From: Nocardioides baekrokdamisoli
GTDB taxonomy: Bacteria; Actinomycetota; Actinomycetes; Propionibacteriales; Nocardioidaceae
Assembly: GCF_003945325.1 (NCBI RefSeq)
Contig: NZ_AP019307.1
Location: 620,001-684,000, forward strand
Direction of reading: 5' to 3'
DNA length: 64,000 bases
Below are positions 45,249-57,533 of this stretch, piece by piece. A program made the translations under genes and the position numbers. The notes under the pieces are model-generated. The model searched no databases, was not told where the DNA came from, and was given only the letters and a program-made list of their open reading frames with translations. Numbering within the stretch: position 1 is the first letter of the stretch; each line of letters begins with the position of its first letter.

Positions 45249-45266
45249 CGAACTGCGGATCCGAGT

Positions 45267-45863
45267 TTAACGACCGCGCACGAGGTCCACGAACGCGCCG
45301 TGGACGCGCCCGTCGCCATCGATCTCCGGATGGAACGAGGTGGCCATCAAATGCCCCTGACGGATAGCCACCGGATGCTCCCCGACCGCAGCCAGGATCT
45401 TGACCCCGTCGCCGACCTGCTCGACCCACGGAGCCCTGATGAAAACAGCGTGGACAGACCCGTCCACCCCGATCATTTCCAGGTCGGCTTCGAAGGAGTC
45501 GACCTGTCTGCCGAAGGCATTGCGGCGTACGGTCACATCCAGTCCACCGATGGTCTCCTGGTCGGCCGTACCATCCACGATCCGGTCCGCGAGCAGGATC
45601 ATTCCGGCGCAGGTACCGAAGGTGGGCAGGCCCTCCCGAATGCACGCCCGGAGCGGCTCCAGAACCTCGAAGTGTCGCGCAAGCTTGGCGATGGTCGTGG
45701 ACTCGCCACCGGGCAGGACGAGGCCATCGAGGCCATCGAGTTCGCGGGGCCTGCGTACGCCGAACGCCTCGACGTCCGAGGCCTCCAGGGCGCGTACGTG
45801 CTCGCGAACGTCACCCTGGAGCGCGAGGACGCCAATCCTCAACGGCGCCGCACCCAGGGTCAC
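45267..45863 (-). CDS. pdxT: Pyridoxal 5'-phosphate synthase glutaminase subunit
   Basis: Releases ammonia from glutamine for PdxS in vitamin B6 synthesis. Of 198 residues, [18 protein letters not shown] opens the fold, [17 protein letters not shown] is the family signature, [12 protein letters not shown] holds the catalytic Cys, and [19 protein letters not shown] the His-x-Glu of the triad. The GTG at 45863 overlaps the pdxS stop (GTGA). Confidence 0.96.
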   Translation of the reverse strand: MTLGAAPLRIGVLALQGDVREHVRALEASDVEAFGVRRPRELDGLDGLVLPGGESTTIAKLARHFEVLEPLRACIREGLPTFGTCAGMILLADRIVDGTADQETIGGLDVTVRRNAFGRQVDSFEADLEMIGVDGSVHAVFIRAPWVEQVGDGVKILAAVGEHPVAIRQGHLMATSFHPEIDGDGRVHGAFVDLVRGR

Positions 45864-46765
45864 CAGCCGCGCTCAGCGAGCCGGTGCGGCTGAGGGATGT
45901 CCTCCACGTTGATGCCGACCATCGCCTCGCCGAGACCACGAGAAACCTTCGCGACCACGTCCGGGTCGTCGAAGAAGGTCGTCGCCTTCACGATCGCCTC
46001 GGCGCGCTGCGCCGGGTTGCCCGACTTGAAGATGCCCGAGCCGACGAAGACGCCCTCGGCACCCAACTGCATCATCATCGCGGCGTCGGCTGGAGTGGCG
46101 ATGCCGCCGGCGGTGAAGAGTACGACGGGCAGCTTGCCGTTCTTCGCGACCTCGACGACCAGGTCGTACGGAGCCTGAAGCTCCTTGGCCGCCACGTACA
46201 ACTCGTCCTCGGAGAGGGCGCCGAGCTGACGGATCTGCTGGCGGATCGTGCGCATGTGGGTGACCGCGTTCGAGACGTCGCCGGTGCCGGCCTCGCCCTT
46301 GGAACGGATCATCGCGGCGCCCTCGGTGATACGACGCAGCGCCTCACCCAGGTTGGTGGCCCCGCACACGAAGGGGACAGTGAACTTGAACTTGTCGATG
46401 TGATTCGCGTAATCGGCCGGGGTGAGCACCTCGGACTCGTCGATGTAATCGACACCGAGACTCTGCAGGATCTGCGCCTCGGCGAAGTGACCGATGCGAG
46501 CCTTGGCCATCACCGGGATCGAGACCGCCTCGATGATGCCGTCGATCATGTCCGGGTCGGACATCCGGGAGACGCCGCCCTGGGCGCGGATGTCGGCAGG
46601 CACCCGCTCGAGGGCCATCACCGCGACCGCTCCTGCGTCCTCGGCGATCTTCGCCTGGTCCGCAGTGACGACGTCCATGATGACGCCGCCCTTGAGCATC
46701 TCGGCCATGCCCCGCTTCACGCGGGAGGTGCCAGTGGTCGCGGTCGTGTCAGCGGGGTTCGACAT
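45860..46765 (-). CDS. pdxS: Pyridoxal 5'-phosphate synthase lyase subunit
   Basis: Builds PLP from ribose 5-phosphate, glyceraldehyde 3-phosphate and ammonia. The 301 residues are near identical to the highly conserved family: [60 protein letters not shown] with the catalytic lysines, and [20 protein letters not shown]. The ATG at 46765 has TAGGAT 6 nt upstream and no Shine-Dalgarno, so it is probably leaderless. Forms a two-gene unit with pdxT. Confidence 0.97.
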   Translation of the reverse strand: MSNPADTTATTGTSRVKRGMAEMLKGGVIMDVVTADQAKIAEDAGAVAVMALERVPADIRAQGGVSRMSDPDMIDGIIEAVSIPVMAKARIGHFAEAQILQSLGVDYIDESEVLTPADYANHIDKFKFTVPFVCGATNLGEALRRITEGAAMIRSKGEAGTGDVSNAVTHMRTIRQQIRQLGALSEDELYVAAKELQAPYDLVVEVAKNGKLPVVLFTAGGIATPADAAMMMQLGAEGVFVGSGIFKSGNPAQRAEAIVKATTFFDDPDVVAKVSRGLGEAMVGINVEDIPQPHRLAERGW

Positions 46766-46771
46766 GTCTCA

Positions 46772-46777
46772 ATCCTA
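46772..46777 (-). promoter_or_regulatory. -10 box for a leaderless pdxS transcript
   Basis: TAGGAT, with 6 nt to the ATG at 46765 and no ribosome binding site. The -35 region is unclear. Confidence 0.5.
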
Positions 46778-46831
46778 CGGACGTGAACGACAAGCGAACG
46801 AACCGGCGTACGTACTGAGCGGTAGCTTGCG

Positions 46832-47494
46832 CTAGTCGGTCGACGTCGCCTCGGTCGCGGCCGCTCGAGTGATGTCGCGGGACTGGATGTGCACCGCATG
46901 GATCCGCTGCGCGACCGTGATCGAGCTCGCGACGGCGAGGTAGCCGAGCATGATCGGGATCGCCCACAGGATCCGGCGATCGACTCCCAGATCGTGCAGG
47001 AGCGCGGCGATCCCCGTGGTCACCAGGATGAAGACGAGCCGATCCGCACGCTCCGCGATGCCGACCTTCGCCTGCATACCGAGCGATTCGGCCTTCGCAC
47101 GGGCGTACGAGGTGACGTTGCCCATCGCGAGACAGACGATGGCGAGAGCGGCGTACGCGTGGTTGTGACCCGGACCTACGTAGTACATCGCCAGCCCGCC
47201 AAAGATCGCAGCATCGCCGATCCGGTCGAGCGTCGAGTCGAGGAAGTTGCCGTAGAGCGACACGTTCCCCGTCGTACGCGCCATGTAGCCGTCGATCATG
47301 TCGCTGAACACGAAGGCGGTCACGACCATGACGCCGGTGAAGAGGTGTCCGGTCGGGAAGAAGATCAGGGCTCCTGCGACGACGCCCAGCGTGCCGACGA
47401 AGGTCACCGTGTTCGGGCTGACTCCCCACCGGATCAACAGGTTGCCGAGGGGGGCCCAGATGGCGGTCCAGAAGGCGCGGAATCTCTCAAGCAT
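46832..47494 (-). CDS. pgsA: CDP-alcohol phosphatidyltransferase (phosphatidylinositol phosphate synthase type)
   Basis: A 220-residue membrane enzyme. FSDMIDGYMARTTGNVSLYG followed by NFLDSTLDRIGD is the CDP-alcohol motif D-x2-D-G-x2-A-R-x8-G-x3-D-x3-D. The N-terminus (RFRAFWTAIWAPLGNLLIRW) and the position before pdxS match actinobacterial PgsA1, which joins CDP-diacylglycerol and inositol 1-phosphate on the way to phosphatidylinositol. The start is ATG at 47494. The acyltransferase and pimA genes that usually follow it are absent here; pdxS comes next. Confidence 0.88.
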   Translation of the reverse strand: MLERFRAFWTAIWAPLGNLLIRWGVSPNTVTFVGTLGVVAGALIFFPTGHLFTGVMVVTAFVFSDMIDGYMARTTGNVSLYGNFLDSTLDRIGDAAIFGGLAMYYVGPGHNHAYAALAIVCLAMGNVTSYARAKAESLGMQAKVGIAERADRLVFILVTTGIAALLHDLGVDRRILWAIPIMLGYLAVASSITVAQRIHAVHIQSRDITRAAATEATSTD

Positions 47495-47541
47495 GGCTGG
47501 CTCAGGGTATCGGTCAACTGGGGCTATCGCCGCGTCACGGC

Positions 47542-47988
47542 CTAACGGCGGCGCGTCCAGTCGGTGCCGGGCGTACGCGACTCCAACCAGGCCTGGAAGC
47601 CGATCAGCGACTGGGGAGACATGGCCAGTTCGACGGCCCGGTCGCGTTCGACGCACCGCACGACGAGGTGCTCGGGATAGATCGCACTCGCCTCGAGGCC
47701 TTCGGGGGCGTGCGAGGACTCGTACGTGAGATCCGTACGGTGCCACACCCGTTTGGGAGCGCTCGAAAGTGTGAAGACCCGGAACCACTCCAGGTCGTCG
47801 CCGGAATACCGGCCCATGCCGAGCTGCCAACCGCGTCCGGGTCGGGAGACCCGGACGCGGTGGCTCAGCTCGAACGTCCCGCCTGAGCGGGAGATGACGC
47901 GACGGCGCAGCACGAGTGCGACGCCGTACGCGAAGGCCAGGGCGATGGCCGAGGTAAGGACCCAGACAGGCCAGTCATACCAAGGCAT
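47542..47988 (-). CDS. DUF2550 membrane protein
   Basis: A 148-residue protein of the actinobacterial DUF2550 family, whose role is unknown. One N-terminal helix (VWVLTSAIALAFAYGVALVL) is followed by a basic stretch and a soluble domain: GRGWQLGMGRYSGDDLEWFR and SPQSLIGFQAWLESRTPGTD. Its constant place after atpC in actinobacteria, kept here with a 9-nt gap, suggests a link to the ATP synthase operon, but no function is shown. Confidence 0.9.
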   Translation of the reverse strand: MPWYDWPVWVLTSAIALAFAYGVALVLRRRVISRSGGTFELSHRVRVSRPGRGWQLGMGRYSGDDLEWFRVFTLSSAPKRVWHRTDLTYESSHAPEGLEASAIYPEHLVVRCVERDRAVELAMSPQSLIGFQAWLESRTPGTDWTRRR

Positions 47989-47997
47989 CGTGACCGA

Positions 47998-48254
47998 TCA
48001 GACCAGCGTGACGTGTTCCGACAGGATCGACACGCGATCCTGCGCAACAGACAGGAAGCCGCCGTCGACCGTGGCGTGAACCTTCTCGCCGTTGGTCGCC
48101 ACGATCTCGACCGTGCCCTCGCCCAGCAGCGAGAGGACCGGGGTGTGCCCGGTCAGGACACCGAGTTCGCCCTCGACCGTACGAGCGTTGACGACCGAGG
48201 CCTCCCCGGACCAGACGCGCTGGTCCGCGGAAACGAGCTCTACCTGCAGCGTCA

Positions 48255-48255
<1 letters not shown>
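47998..48255 (-). CDS. atpC: ATP synthase epsilon subunit, short form without the C-terminal domain
   Basis: F1 central-stalk subunit. Only 85 residues: the N-terminal beta-sandwich (LQVELVSADQRVWSGEASVV, GELGVLTGHTPVLSLLGEGT, VDGGFLSVAQDRVSILSE) is complete, but the protein ends at HVTLV where the C-terminal helical hairpin would begin. Epsilon of E. coli has about 138 residues and that of mycobacteria about 121. The helical domain inhibits ATP hydrolysis in many species, so this enzyme probably lacks that brake. DUF2550 starts 9 nt later, so no frameshifted remainder exists. The ATG at 48255 overlaps the atpD stop. Confidence 0.92.
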
Positions 48256-50629
<2,374 letters not shown>

Positions 50630-50672
50630 CAGTACTCACCTCCCTCGAAGCAATCAATGTGCGTCAACGCGA

Positions 50673-52313
50673 TCAGCCGCGCTTCTGCTTGACGATGGTC
50701 TCCTGCTCAACCTCATCGCCGTCGATCGGGTCCTCGTGGGCCGTACCCGCGTGAATGCCACCGTGGCTGCCCTCGAAGGTGGGCAGGAAGTGGTCGTACG
50801 CAGCGGTCAGGTCGGCCTCGGTGGAGTCCTCGAACTTCAGCGAGTCGGCGATGGCCTTGAGGATTTCCGGCTTCGACGTCTCGAGGTAGGACAGGAAGTC
50901 CTGCTCGAACTTGATCACGTCGGCGGTCTCGACCGGGTCGAGACGACCGGTCGTACCGAGCCACAGCGAGACCGTCATCTTGTCGACCGCGTACGGCGAG
51001 TAGGCCGGCTGCTTGAGCAGCGCCATCAGGCGCTGACCACGAGCAAGCTGCTGCTTCGACGCGGCGTCGAGGTCCGAGGCGAACATGGCGAACGCCTCCA
51101 TGGCGCGGAACTGCGCCAGGTCGACCTTGAGCGAACCGGTGACAGCCTTCATCGCCTTCGTCATGGCCGCGCCACCAACTCGCGAGACCGAGACACCGAC
51201 GTCGATGGCCGGGCGCTGGTTGGCCGCGAACAGGTCCGACTGCAGGAAGATCTGGCCATCGGTGATCGAGATGACGTTGGTCGGGATGAACGCCGACACG
51301 TCGTTGGCCTTGGTCTCGATGATCGGCAGACCCGTCATCGAGCCGGCACCGAGCTCGTCGGAGAGCTTCGCGCAACGCTCGAGCAGACGCGAGTGCAAGT
51401 AGAAGACGTCACCCGGGTACGCCTCGCGGCCCGGCGGACGGCGGAGCAGCAGCGACACGGAGCGGTACGCCTCGGCCTGCTTGGTCAGGTCATCGAACAC
51501 GATGAGGACGTGCTTGCCGTCGTACATCCAGTGCTGACCGATGGCCGAGCCGGTGTACGGGGCGAGGTACTTGAAGCCCGCGCTGTCCGAGGCCGGCGAG
51601 GCGACGATCGTGGTGTACTCCAGGGCGCCCGCAGCCTCGAGCGCGCCGCGGACGGCCGCGATGGTCGAGCCCTTCTGGCCGATCGCGACGTAGATGCAGC
51701 GAACCTGCTTGGAAGGGTCACCGGTCGCCCAGTTCTCCTTCTGGTTGATGATCGTGTCGATCGCAACCGTGGTCTTGCCGGTGGCGCGGTCGCCGATGAT
51801 CAACTGGCGCTGGCCGCGGCCGATCGGGGTCATCGCGTCGATGGCCTTGATGCCGGTGGCGAGCGGCTCGTGGACCGACTTGCGAGCCATGACGCCCGGG
51901 GCCTGCAACTCAAGGGCGCGGCGGCCGTCGATCGCAGTGATCTCGCCGAGACCGTCGATCGGCTGGCCGAGCGGGTCGACGACACGGCCGAGGTAGCCGT
52001 CACCGACGGGGACGGAGAGGATCTCTCCGGTGCGGCGAACGGCCTGGCCCTCTTCGATCTTGTCGAAGTCACCCAGGACGACGACACCGATCTCCTTGGT
52101 GTCGAGGTTCAGGGCGATGCCGAGCGTGCCGTCCTCGAACTGCAGGAGCTCGTTGGCCATGGCCGACGGCAGACCGGCGACACGGGCGATGCCGTCCGCG
52201 GTCTGGGCGACGGTGCCGACCTCTTCAGTGGTGGCAGCCTCGGGCTTGTAGTCGGCTACGTACTTCGCCAACGCGTCGCGGATCTCGTCCGGCCGGATGC
52301 TCAGGTCCGTCAT
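50673..52313 (-). CDS. atpA: ATP synthase alpha subunit
   Basis: Non-catalytic nucleotide-binding F1 subunit, 546 residues. [41 protein letters not shown]-loop [20 protein letters not shown] and [20 protein letters not shown] are typical. The C-terminus is about 30 residues longer than in E. coli and acidic ([20 protein letters not shown]), as in many actinobacteria, where such extensions have been linked to control of ATP hydrolysis. The start is ATG at 52313. Confidence 0.98.
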   Translation of the reverse strand: MTDLSIRPDEIRDALAKYVADYKPEAATTEEVGTVAQTADGIARVAGLPSAMANELLQFEDGTLGIALNLDTKEIGVVVLGDFDKIEEGQAVRRTGEILSVPVGDGYLGRVVDPLGQPIDGLGEITAIDGRRALELQAPGVMARKSVHEPLATGIKAIDAMTPIGRGQRQLIIGDRATGKTTVAIDTIINQKENWATGDPSKQVRCIYVAIGQKGSTIAAVRGALEAAGALEYTTIVASPASDSAGFKYLAPYTGSAIGQHWMYDGKHVLIVFDDLTKQAEAYRSVSLLLRRPPGREAYPGDVFYLHSRLLERCAKLSDELGAGSMTGLPIIETKANDVSAFIPTNVISITDGQIFLQSDLFAANQRPAIDVGVSVSRVGGAAMTKAMKAVTGSLKVDLAQFRAMEAFAMFASDLDAASKQQLARGQRLMALLKQPAYSPYAVDKMTVSLWLGTTGRLDPVETADVIKFEQDFLSYLETSKPEILKAIADSLKFEDSTEADLTAAYDHFLPTFEGSHGGIHAGTAHEDPIDGDEVEQETIVKQKRG

Positions 52314-52355
52314 GTCTCTCTCGTCTCTCGTCTTGAGTCGTGTCTGGAGCCGGCG

Positions 52356-53150
52356 TCAGCCAGCGAGAAGTCGTCCGGCGTTCTCAAGCCGGGTTGCGAT
52401 GGTGCCGTCGATGACGTCGTCGCCAATCTCCACCTTGACTCCACCGAGGAGGGCGGAGTCGACAACGGTGTTGATGTGGATCGGACGCTTGTAGATCGCT
52501 GCCAGAGCTGTTTCCAGCCGAGCGGCGTGCTCCGTGGTGAGCTGGGCCGCCACGGTGACCGTGGCGATGCCCTCTCCGTTGACCTCGGCGGCCAGACGGC
52601 GGTAGGCCTCGAGCGCCTTGGAGACGGTGCCGTACGAGCCGCTCAGCGACTGCTTGGCGAGCTCCTGCGCGGCCGGCGATGCCGAGGCAAAGACGGTCGA
52701 GAGCAGGCCGGCCTTGTCGGCGGTCGAGCGGTTCGGTTCCGAGAGCGCGTTGCGCAGCTCGGCATCACCGTTGACCGTACGACCGATCACGAAGAGCTCG
52801 TCGCACAGCGCGCGGTGATCGCCGGCGCCGAGCACCGAAGCAATCTCCGAGAGCCGCTCGGCGGCTTTCGCAACGTCGCCCGCACCGGTCCAGCGCTGCT
52901 CGGCGATGCCCTTGAGGAGATCGGCCGTCGCAGGACTGACCTTGCCGCCGAAGACCTGAGCCACGAGGCCGGTCTTGGCCTCGCCAGCCACAGTCGCGTC
53001 GGCGAGGAAGCGGCGCAGGGCCGGGTCGTTCCGCAGGAGCCCGGCGACGGAGTACAACTCCCCCGCCAGACCCTCGGACGCACCGTTGGCCTTGAGTTGG
53101 TCGGTCAGCGCGGCAACCGCACCAGCCGACGCACCACGGAAGTCAACCAT
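52356..53150 (-). CDS. atpH: ATP synthase delta subunit
   Basis: Peripheral-stalk subunit linking F1 to the b subunits. 264 residues, longer than the roughly 180 of E. coli because of an N-terminal stretch of about 85 residues (ASAGAVAALTDQLKANGASE), common in high-GC actinobacteria. RWTGAGDVAKAAERLSEIAS and DELFVIGRTVNGDAELRNAL are in the helical domain, and VDSALLGGVKVEIGDDVIDG the conserved C-terminal motif. The start ATG is at 53150, 7 nt after atpF. Confidence 0.95.
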   Translation of the reverse strand: MVDFRGASAGAVAALTDQLKANGASEGLAGELYSVAGLLRNDPALRRFLADATVAGEAKTGLVAQVFGGKVSPATADLLKGIAEQRWTGAGDVAKAAERLSEIASVLGAGDHRALCDELFVIGRTVNGDAELRNALSEPNRSTADKAGLLSTVFASASPAAQELAKQSLSGSYGTVSKALEAYRRLAAEVNGEGIATVTVAAQLTTEHAARLETALAAIYKRPIHINTVVDSALLGGVKVEIGDDVIDGTIATRLENAGRLLAG

Positions 53151-53157
53151 CAGGCGC

Positions 53158-53670
53158 TCAGTTCTCCGTGGACTCGAGGTCGGCGAGGAAGCGCTCGACG
53201 ACGCGGCTCTGCACCGCGCTGTCCTCGAGGCTCTCTCCGACGATCTTGCCCGCCAGAGTGGTCGCCAGCGAGCCGACGTCCGAGCGCAGGCTGTGGGCAG
53301 CCTGCTGACGCTCGGCCTCGAGCTGGCTCTTGCCCTGGTCGACGACGCGCGCCTGCTCCGCGACCGCCTGGTCGCGTGCAGCACTCACGATTGTCACGCC
53401 CTGGGCACGCGCCTCCTCACGGATGCGGTTCGCCTCCTGACGCGCCTCGGTGAGCTGAGCCGCGTACGCAGCCTTGTCGCTCTCGGCGTCGGCCTTGGCC
53501 TGCTCGAGTTGCGAGAACTCGGAGCGGATCGCCTCCTGGCGCGCCTCCATGGCCTTGTTGATCGGCGGAAGGACGAACTTGCCCAGCAGGAACAGGATGA
53601 TCGCGAATGCGATCACCTCCACGATGAACGTGGCGTCCGGTACCAGGAAGTTGCTCTCAAGCGGAATCAC
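53158..53670 (-). CDS. atpF: ATP synthase b subunit
   Basis: Stator subunit of Fo, 170 residues. One N-terminal helix in the membrane (TFIVEVIAFAIILFLLGKFV) leads to a long charged coiled coil (RQEAIRSEFSQLEQAKADAE and on to EARQEANRIREEARAQGV) and the delta-binding C-terminus. The start is GTG at 53670 with GAGGAGT upstream. Only one b gene is present, so a homodimer is expected. Confidence 0.96.
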   Translation of the reverse strand: MIPLESNFLVPDATFIVEVIAFAIILFLLGKFVLPPINKAMEARQEAIRSEFSQLEQAKADAESDKAAYAAQLTEARQEANRIREEARAQGVTIVSAARDQAVAEQARVVDQGKSQLEAERQQAAHSLRSDVGSLATTLAGKIVGESLEDSAVQSRVVERFLADLESTEN

Positions 53671-53722
53671 GTTGGGGTACTCCTCTACCTCGTGTCCGTC
53701 GTTGCTCTGGTGGTGAGTGGGT

Positions 53723-53740
53723 GCAGCCCGTGAGGGCTGC
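53723..53740 (-). promoter_or_regulatory. Intercistronic hairpin between atpE and atpF
   Basis: GCAGCCC and GGGCTGC pair across a 4-nt loop, starting 2 nt after the atpE stop. A hairpin at this place could protect upstream atpE mRNA from 3' decay and help supply many c subunits per complex; this is inference from atp operons elsewhere. Confidence 0.55.
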
Positions 53741-53742
53741 GA

Positions 53743-54907
<1,165 letters not shown>

Positions 54908-54911
<4 letters not shown>

Positions 54912-55351
54912 TGGTTCTTGAGCTCCTTCAACAGCGGGATCGTGGTCATCACGAGGGCAATCAGGCGGAAGATCGCCAGCCCGAACAGCACGCCAAGTGC
55001 ATCGGGCCAGCCGAAGATTACCGCAGCAACGGCAGCCACCGCAGTCAGGGTCGTCAGACGCAAGATGGTGCTGCGCGTCATCGCTCCCCTGGTCGGTGAG
55101 GCGCCGGCCACGACGATCTTCAGACCCCACCATTCAGTGGCGAAGTGGTTGAACAGGCCGAGACCGACACCGGTCACGATGGCGAACCCGAGACCCCAGC
55201 GGCCGAAGCCGACTGAGACCCACAGGCCGGCGCCGGCCATCCCTGCTGCGAGCAGGATCGCCTTGCGCTGGAACTTGAGCAGCGTCCCCACCGTCACCTT
55301 GGTCGGCAGGTCGCCCACCGAGGACTCACCAGTCGTCATCGTCACCGTCAT
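54908..55351 (-). CDS. AtpI-like small membrane protein upstream of atpB
   Basis: A 147-residue protein with four hydrophobic segments (AILLAAGMAGAGLWVSVGF, LGFAIVTGVGLGLFNHFAT, TLTAVAAVAAVIFGWPDALG, GLAIFRLIALVMTTIPLL). Size and position fit the ATP synthase subunit I (AtpI) group, thought to assist c-ring assembly, though sequence in this group is poorly conserved. The ATG at 55351 has GGAGG 8 nt upstream and overlaps the preceding gene by 26 bases. Confidence 0.8.
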
Positions 55352-55592
55352 TGCTCACGCCTCCATGCCACGGCTCGATCGGCTCGCGCATCGCAGCGCG
55401 GATGCGCGCCGCGAAACCGAACCCTGCGAGCGCGATGCCGACGAAGACGCCGATGACCGCACACAGTGGGCTGGAATGAAGGACCGAATCAAGCCACATC
55501 CCGAGAGCCGTACAACCGACGACGGCACCAACGAGGAACGCGCCAAGACCGAGAAGGTCGCGGCCTCCGAAGGTCGGCGAGTCACCTGGCAT
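55326..55592 (-). CDS. AtpZ/AtpI-family small membrane protein, first gene of the atp operon
   Basis: An 88-residue protein with two helices: LLGLGAFLVGAVVGCTALGM and SPLCAVIGVFVGIALAGFGF. The pattern with WLDSVLHSSP between them fits the AtpZ/AtpI family found ahead of atp operons; such proteins have been tied to magnesium or calcium transport or to assembly. The C-terminus is acidic (GGVSNDGDDDDW). The start is ATG at 55592, beginning MPGDSPTFGG; no clear ribosome site is seen, so the start is uncertain. A TAGGTT box around 55684 is a weak promoter candidate. Confidence 0.75.
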   Translation of the reverse strand: MPGDSPTFGGRDLLGLGAFLVGAVVGCTALGMWLDSVLHSSPLCAVIGVFVGIALAGFGFAARIRAAMREPIEPWHGGVSNDGDDDDW

Positions 55593-55763
55593 CTGGCAAT
55601 ACCGTCGGTCGTCATGAGTGGCGGCCGTTCTGTGGGGGTTGGCAATTCCGCCCACCTGAGAAATCTCCGTGAGCGCGGTGGAAACCTATCACAGCGACCC
55701 GGGTCGATCCGAGTTCGGGAATCCGTTCACAAGCAGGTCTGAACCGACGATGACGCGTGCAGG

Positions 55764-56885
55764 TCAGGCTGTGTTGGAGGACTTCAACTTGGGCAGACCG
55801 AAGGTGAGCGCAGTGGTCACCAACAGTCCCACGCCGAGTGCGCTCCAGAGCCACGGCCCGTCGTACAGGCTGGCCAACACGGAGCCGAATGCGATCAGCG
55901 CCGCCCATGCCCACATGATCAACACCGCGATGCGCTGGGAGTGTCCGATCTCGAGCAGACGGTGGTGCAGATGCAGCTTGTCCGGTGCGAAGGGCGAGCG
56001 GCCCGCTCGGGTGCGGCGAACGACCGCGAGCACCAGATCCGCGATCGGAACGATGAGGATCGTGATCGGCAGGAAGATCGGCAGCAGGGTCGGCAGCAGG
56101 TTGGCATGAGTGCCGTACGCGCCGGTGGACAACTGGTCGGCCGAGAACTGGCCGGACAGGCTGACCGCGCTCGCCGACAGGACGAGGCCCAGCAGCATCG
56201 ACCCGCTGTCTCCCATGAAGAGCCGGGCGGGGTTCCAGTTGTGCACCAGGAAGCCGACGCAGGCACCCGCCAACGCGACACTGAGCAGGGCCGCCGTGGT
56301 GGCTCGATCGACTCCGTTGATCCGGGTCAGGGAGTAGCAGAAGACGAAGAAGGCGACCGCACCGATGCAGACGACGCCAGCCGCGAGACCGTCCAGCCCG
56401 TCGACGAAGTTCACCGCGTTGATGGTGGCCACGACGACGAAGCCGGTCAGGAGCGCCGACTGGGCCGGATCGAGGACGAACTGCGACCCGTCGGCCTTGG
56501 TGAAGAAGATGTACTGCACGTTGAAGTAGATGAGCACCGCAGTCGCGAGCAGCTGGCCACCCAGTTTGGTGAGGGCGTCGAGCTCGAGCACGTCGTCGAG
56601 GATGCCCACCACGCAGATCAGCGCGCCCGCGGCCAGCACGACCCCCGCGTCGTGGAGGACGAACTGCGACTTGGCCAGGAAGGGCAGCTGCCGCGCAACC
56701 AGATAGGCCGCGGCGAGTCCTCCGAGCATCGCCACCCCGCCCATGTAGGGGATCGGCTCGTCATGGACGTCGCGATCGCGCACCTTCGCTACCGCGCCGA
56801 GGCGCAGAGCGATCTCGCGCGCCACCACGGTCAAAAGGTAGGTCACGCTGCCGGCGACGGCGAAGAGCAGGAGGTACGCCCTCAC
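55764..56885 (-). CDS. wecA: Polyprenyl-phosphate HexNAc-1-phosphate transferase (WecA-like)
   Basis: A 373-residue membrane enzyme with about eleven helices, of the MraY/WecA family. VHDEPIPYMGGVAMLGGLAA, VGILDDVLELD, NFVDGLDGLAAG, FMGDSGSM and the C-terminal DKLHLHHRLLEIGHS (the HxHH motif) are all there. It should place a sugar phosphate, probably GlcNAc-1-P, on decaprenyl phosphate to begin arabinogalactan-, teichoic- or other cell-wall glycan. The GTG at 56885 overlaps the tsaC stop. This prfA-prmC-tsaC-wecA-atp order is conserved in actinobacteria. Confidence 0.93.
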   Translation of the reverse strand: MRAYLLLFAVAGSVTYLLTVVAREIALRLGAVAKVRDRDVHDEPIPYMGGVAMLGGLAAAYLVARQLPFLAKSQFVLHDAGVVLAAGALICVVGILDDVLELDALTKLGGQLLATAVLIYFNVQYIFFTKADGSQFVLDPAQSALLTGFVVVATINAVNFVDGLDGLAAGVVCIGAVAFFVFCYSLTRINGVDRATTAALLSVALAGACVGFLVHNWNPARLFMGDSGSMLLGLVLSASAVSLSGQFSADQLSTGAYGTHANLLPTLLPIFLPITILIVPIADLVLAVVRRTRAGRSPFAPDKLHLHHRLLEIGHSQRIAVLIMWAWAALIAFGSVLASLYDGPWLWSALGVGLLVTTALTFGLPKLKSSNTA

Positions 56886-57529
56886 TCGGCGGCCCCGAGG
56901 CGATGGCCGAACGGTACGAGGACCTCATCGAGCTGGGCGAGCGAGATGGCACCGAGACGCAGGATCCGCGGCGTACTCGTCGTCGCGTCGACGATCGTGG
57001 AGGCCTCGCCCACCGGCGAATCGCCGGCATCGAGGGTGACGAGATCGCCGAGCATGCGTTCCGCGTCCGCGGCGCTGGTGGCGGCGGGGCGCCCGGTCGT
57101 GTTGGCAGAGCTGACGGCGATCGGTCCGACCGAGGCGATCAGGTCGAGGGCGATCGCGTGGTCAGGCATCCGTACCGCCACGGTGCCCTTGGTCTCCCCC
57201 AGGTCCCACATCAGCGAAGATTGTTCGTGGAGGACGAGTGTCAGCGGCCCGGGCCAGAACTTCGCGATGAGCGCGCGCGCCCAATCCGGGATCTGGACCG
57301 CGAGAGCATCGACGGTGGCAGCCGTGGCAACCAGGACCGGCGGCGGCATCGAAGGGCCGCGGCCCTTCGCAGCAAGGAGGGCGCGCACCGCCTCGGGCTT
57401 GAACGCGTCGGCGGCGACGCCGTACACGGTGTCAGTCGGGATGACGACGACCTCACCCGATCGCAGGGCTTTGGCAGCGGCGGCCAACGCCGTCTCCCGC
57501 TGCTCAGCGGACTCGGTGGGGTACTGCAC
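56882..57529 (-). CDS. tsaC: L-threonylcarbamoyladenylate synthase (Sua5/YrdC/TsaC family)
   Basis: Makes the activated threonylcarbamoyl group used for t6A in tRNAs that read ANN codons. Of 215 residues, LRSGEVVVIPTDTVYGVAAD has the PTDTVYG motif, KFWPGPLTLVLHEQSSLMWD and VAVRMPDHAIALDLI the substrate loops, and GPIAVSSANTTGRPAATSAA the second signature. Length fits the short YrdC-only form rather than Sua5 with its extra domain. It lies 4 nt after prmC. Confidence 0.93.
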   Translation of the reverse strand: MQYPTESAEQRETALAAAAKALRSGEVVVIPTDTVYGVAADAFKPEAVRALLAAKGRGPSMPPPVLVATAATVDALAVQIPDWARALIAKFWPGPLTLVLHEQSSLMWDLGETKGTVAVRMPDHAIALDLIASVGPIAVSSANTTGRPAATSAADAERMLGDLVTLDAGDSPVGEASTIVDATTSTPRILRLGAISLAQLDEVLVPFGHRLGAAE

Positions 57530-57533
57530 TCGC

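Noticed and set aside
45187..45260. LexA or similar box in the yebC repeats (CGAA...GAAC words)
   Set aside because: The half-sites do not form the TCGAAC-N4-GTTCGA inverted repeat; the units are direct repeats.
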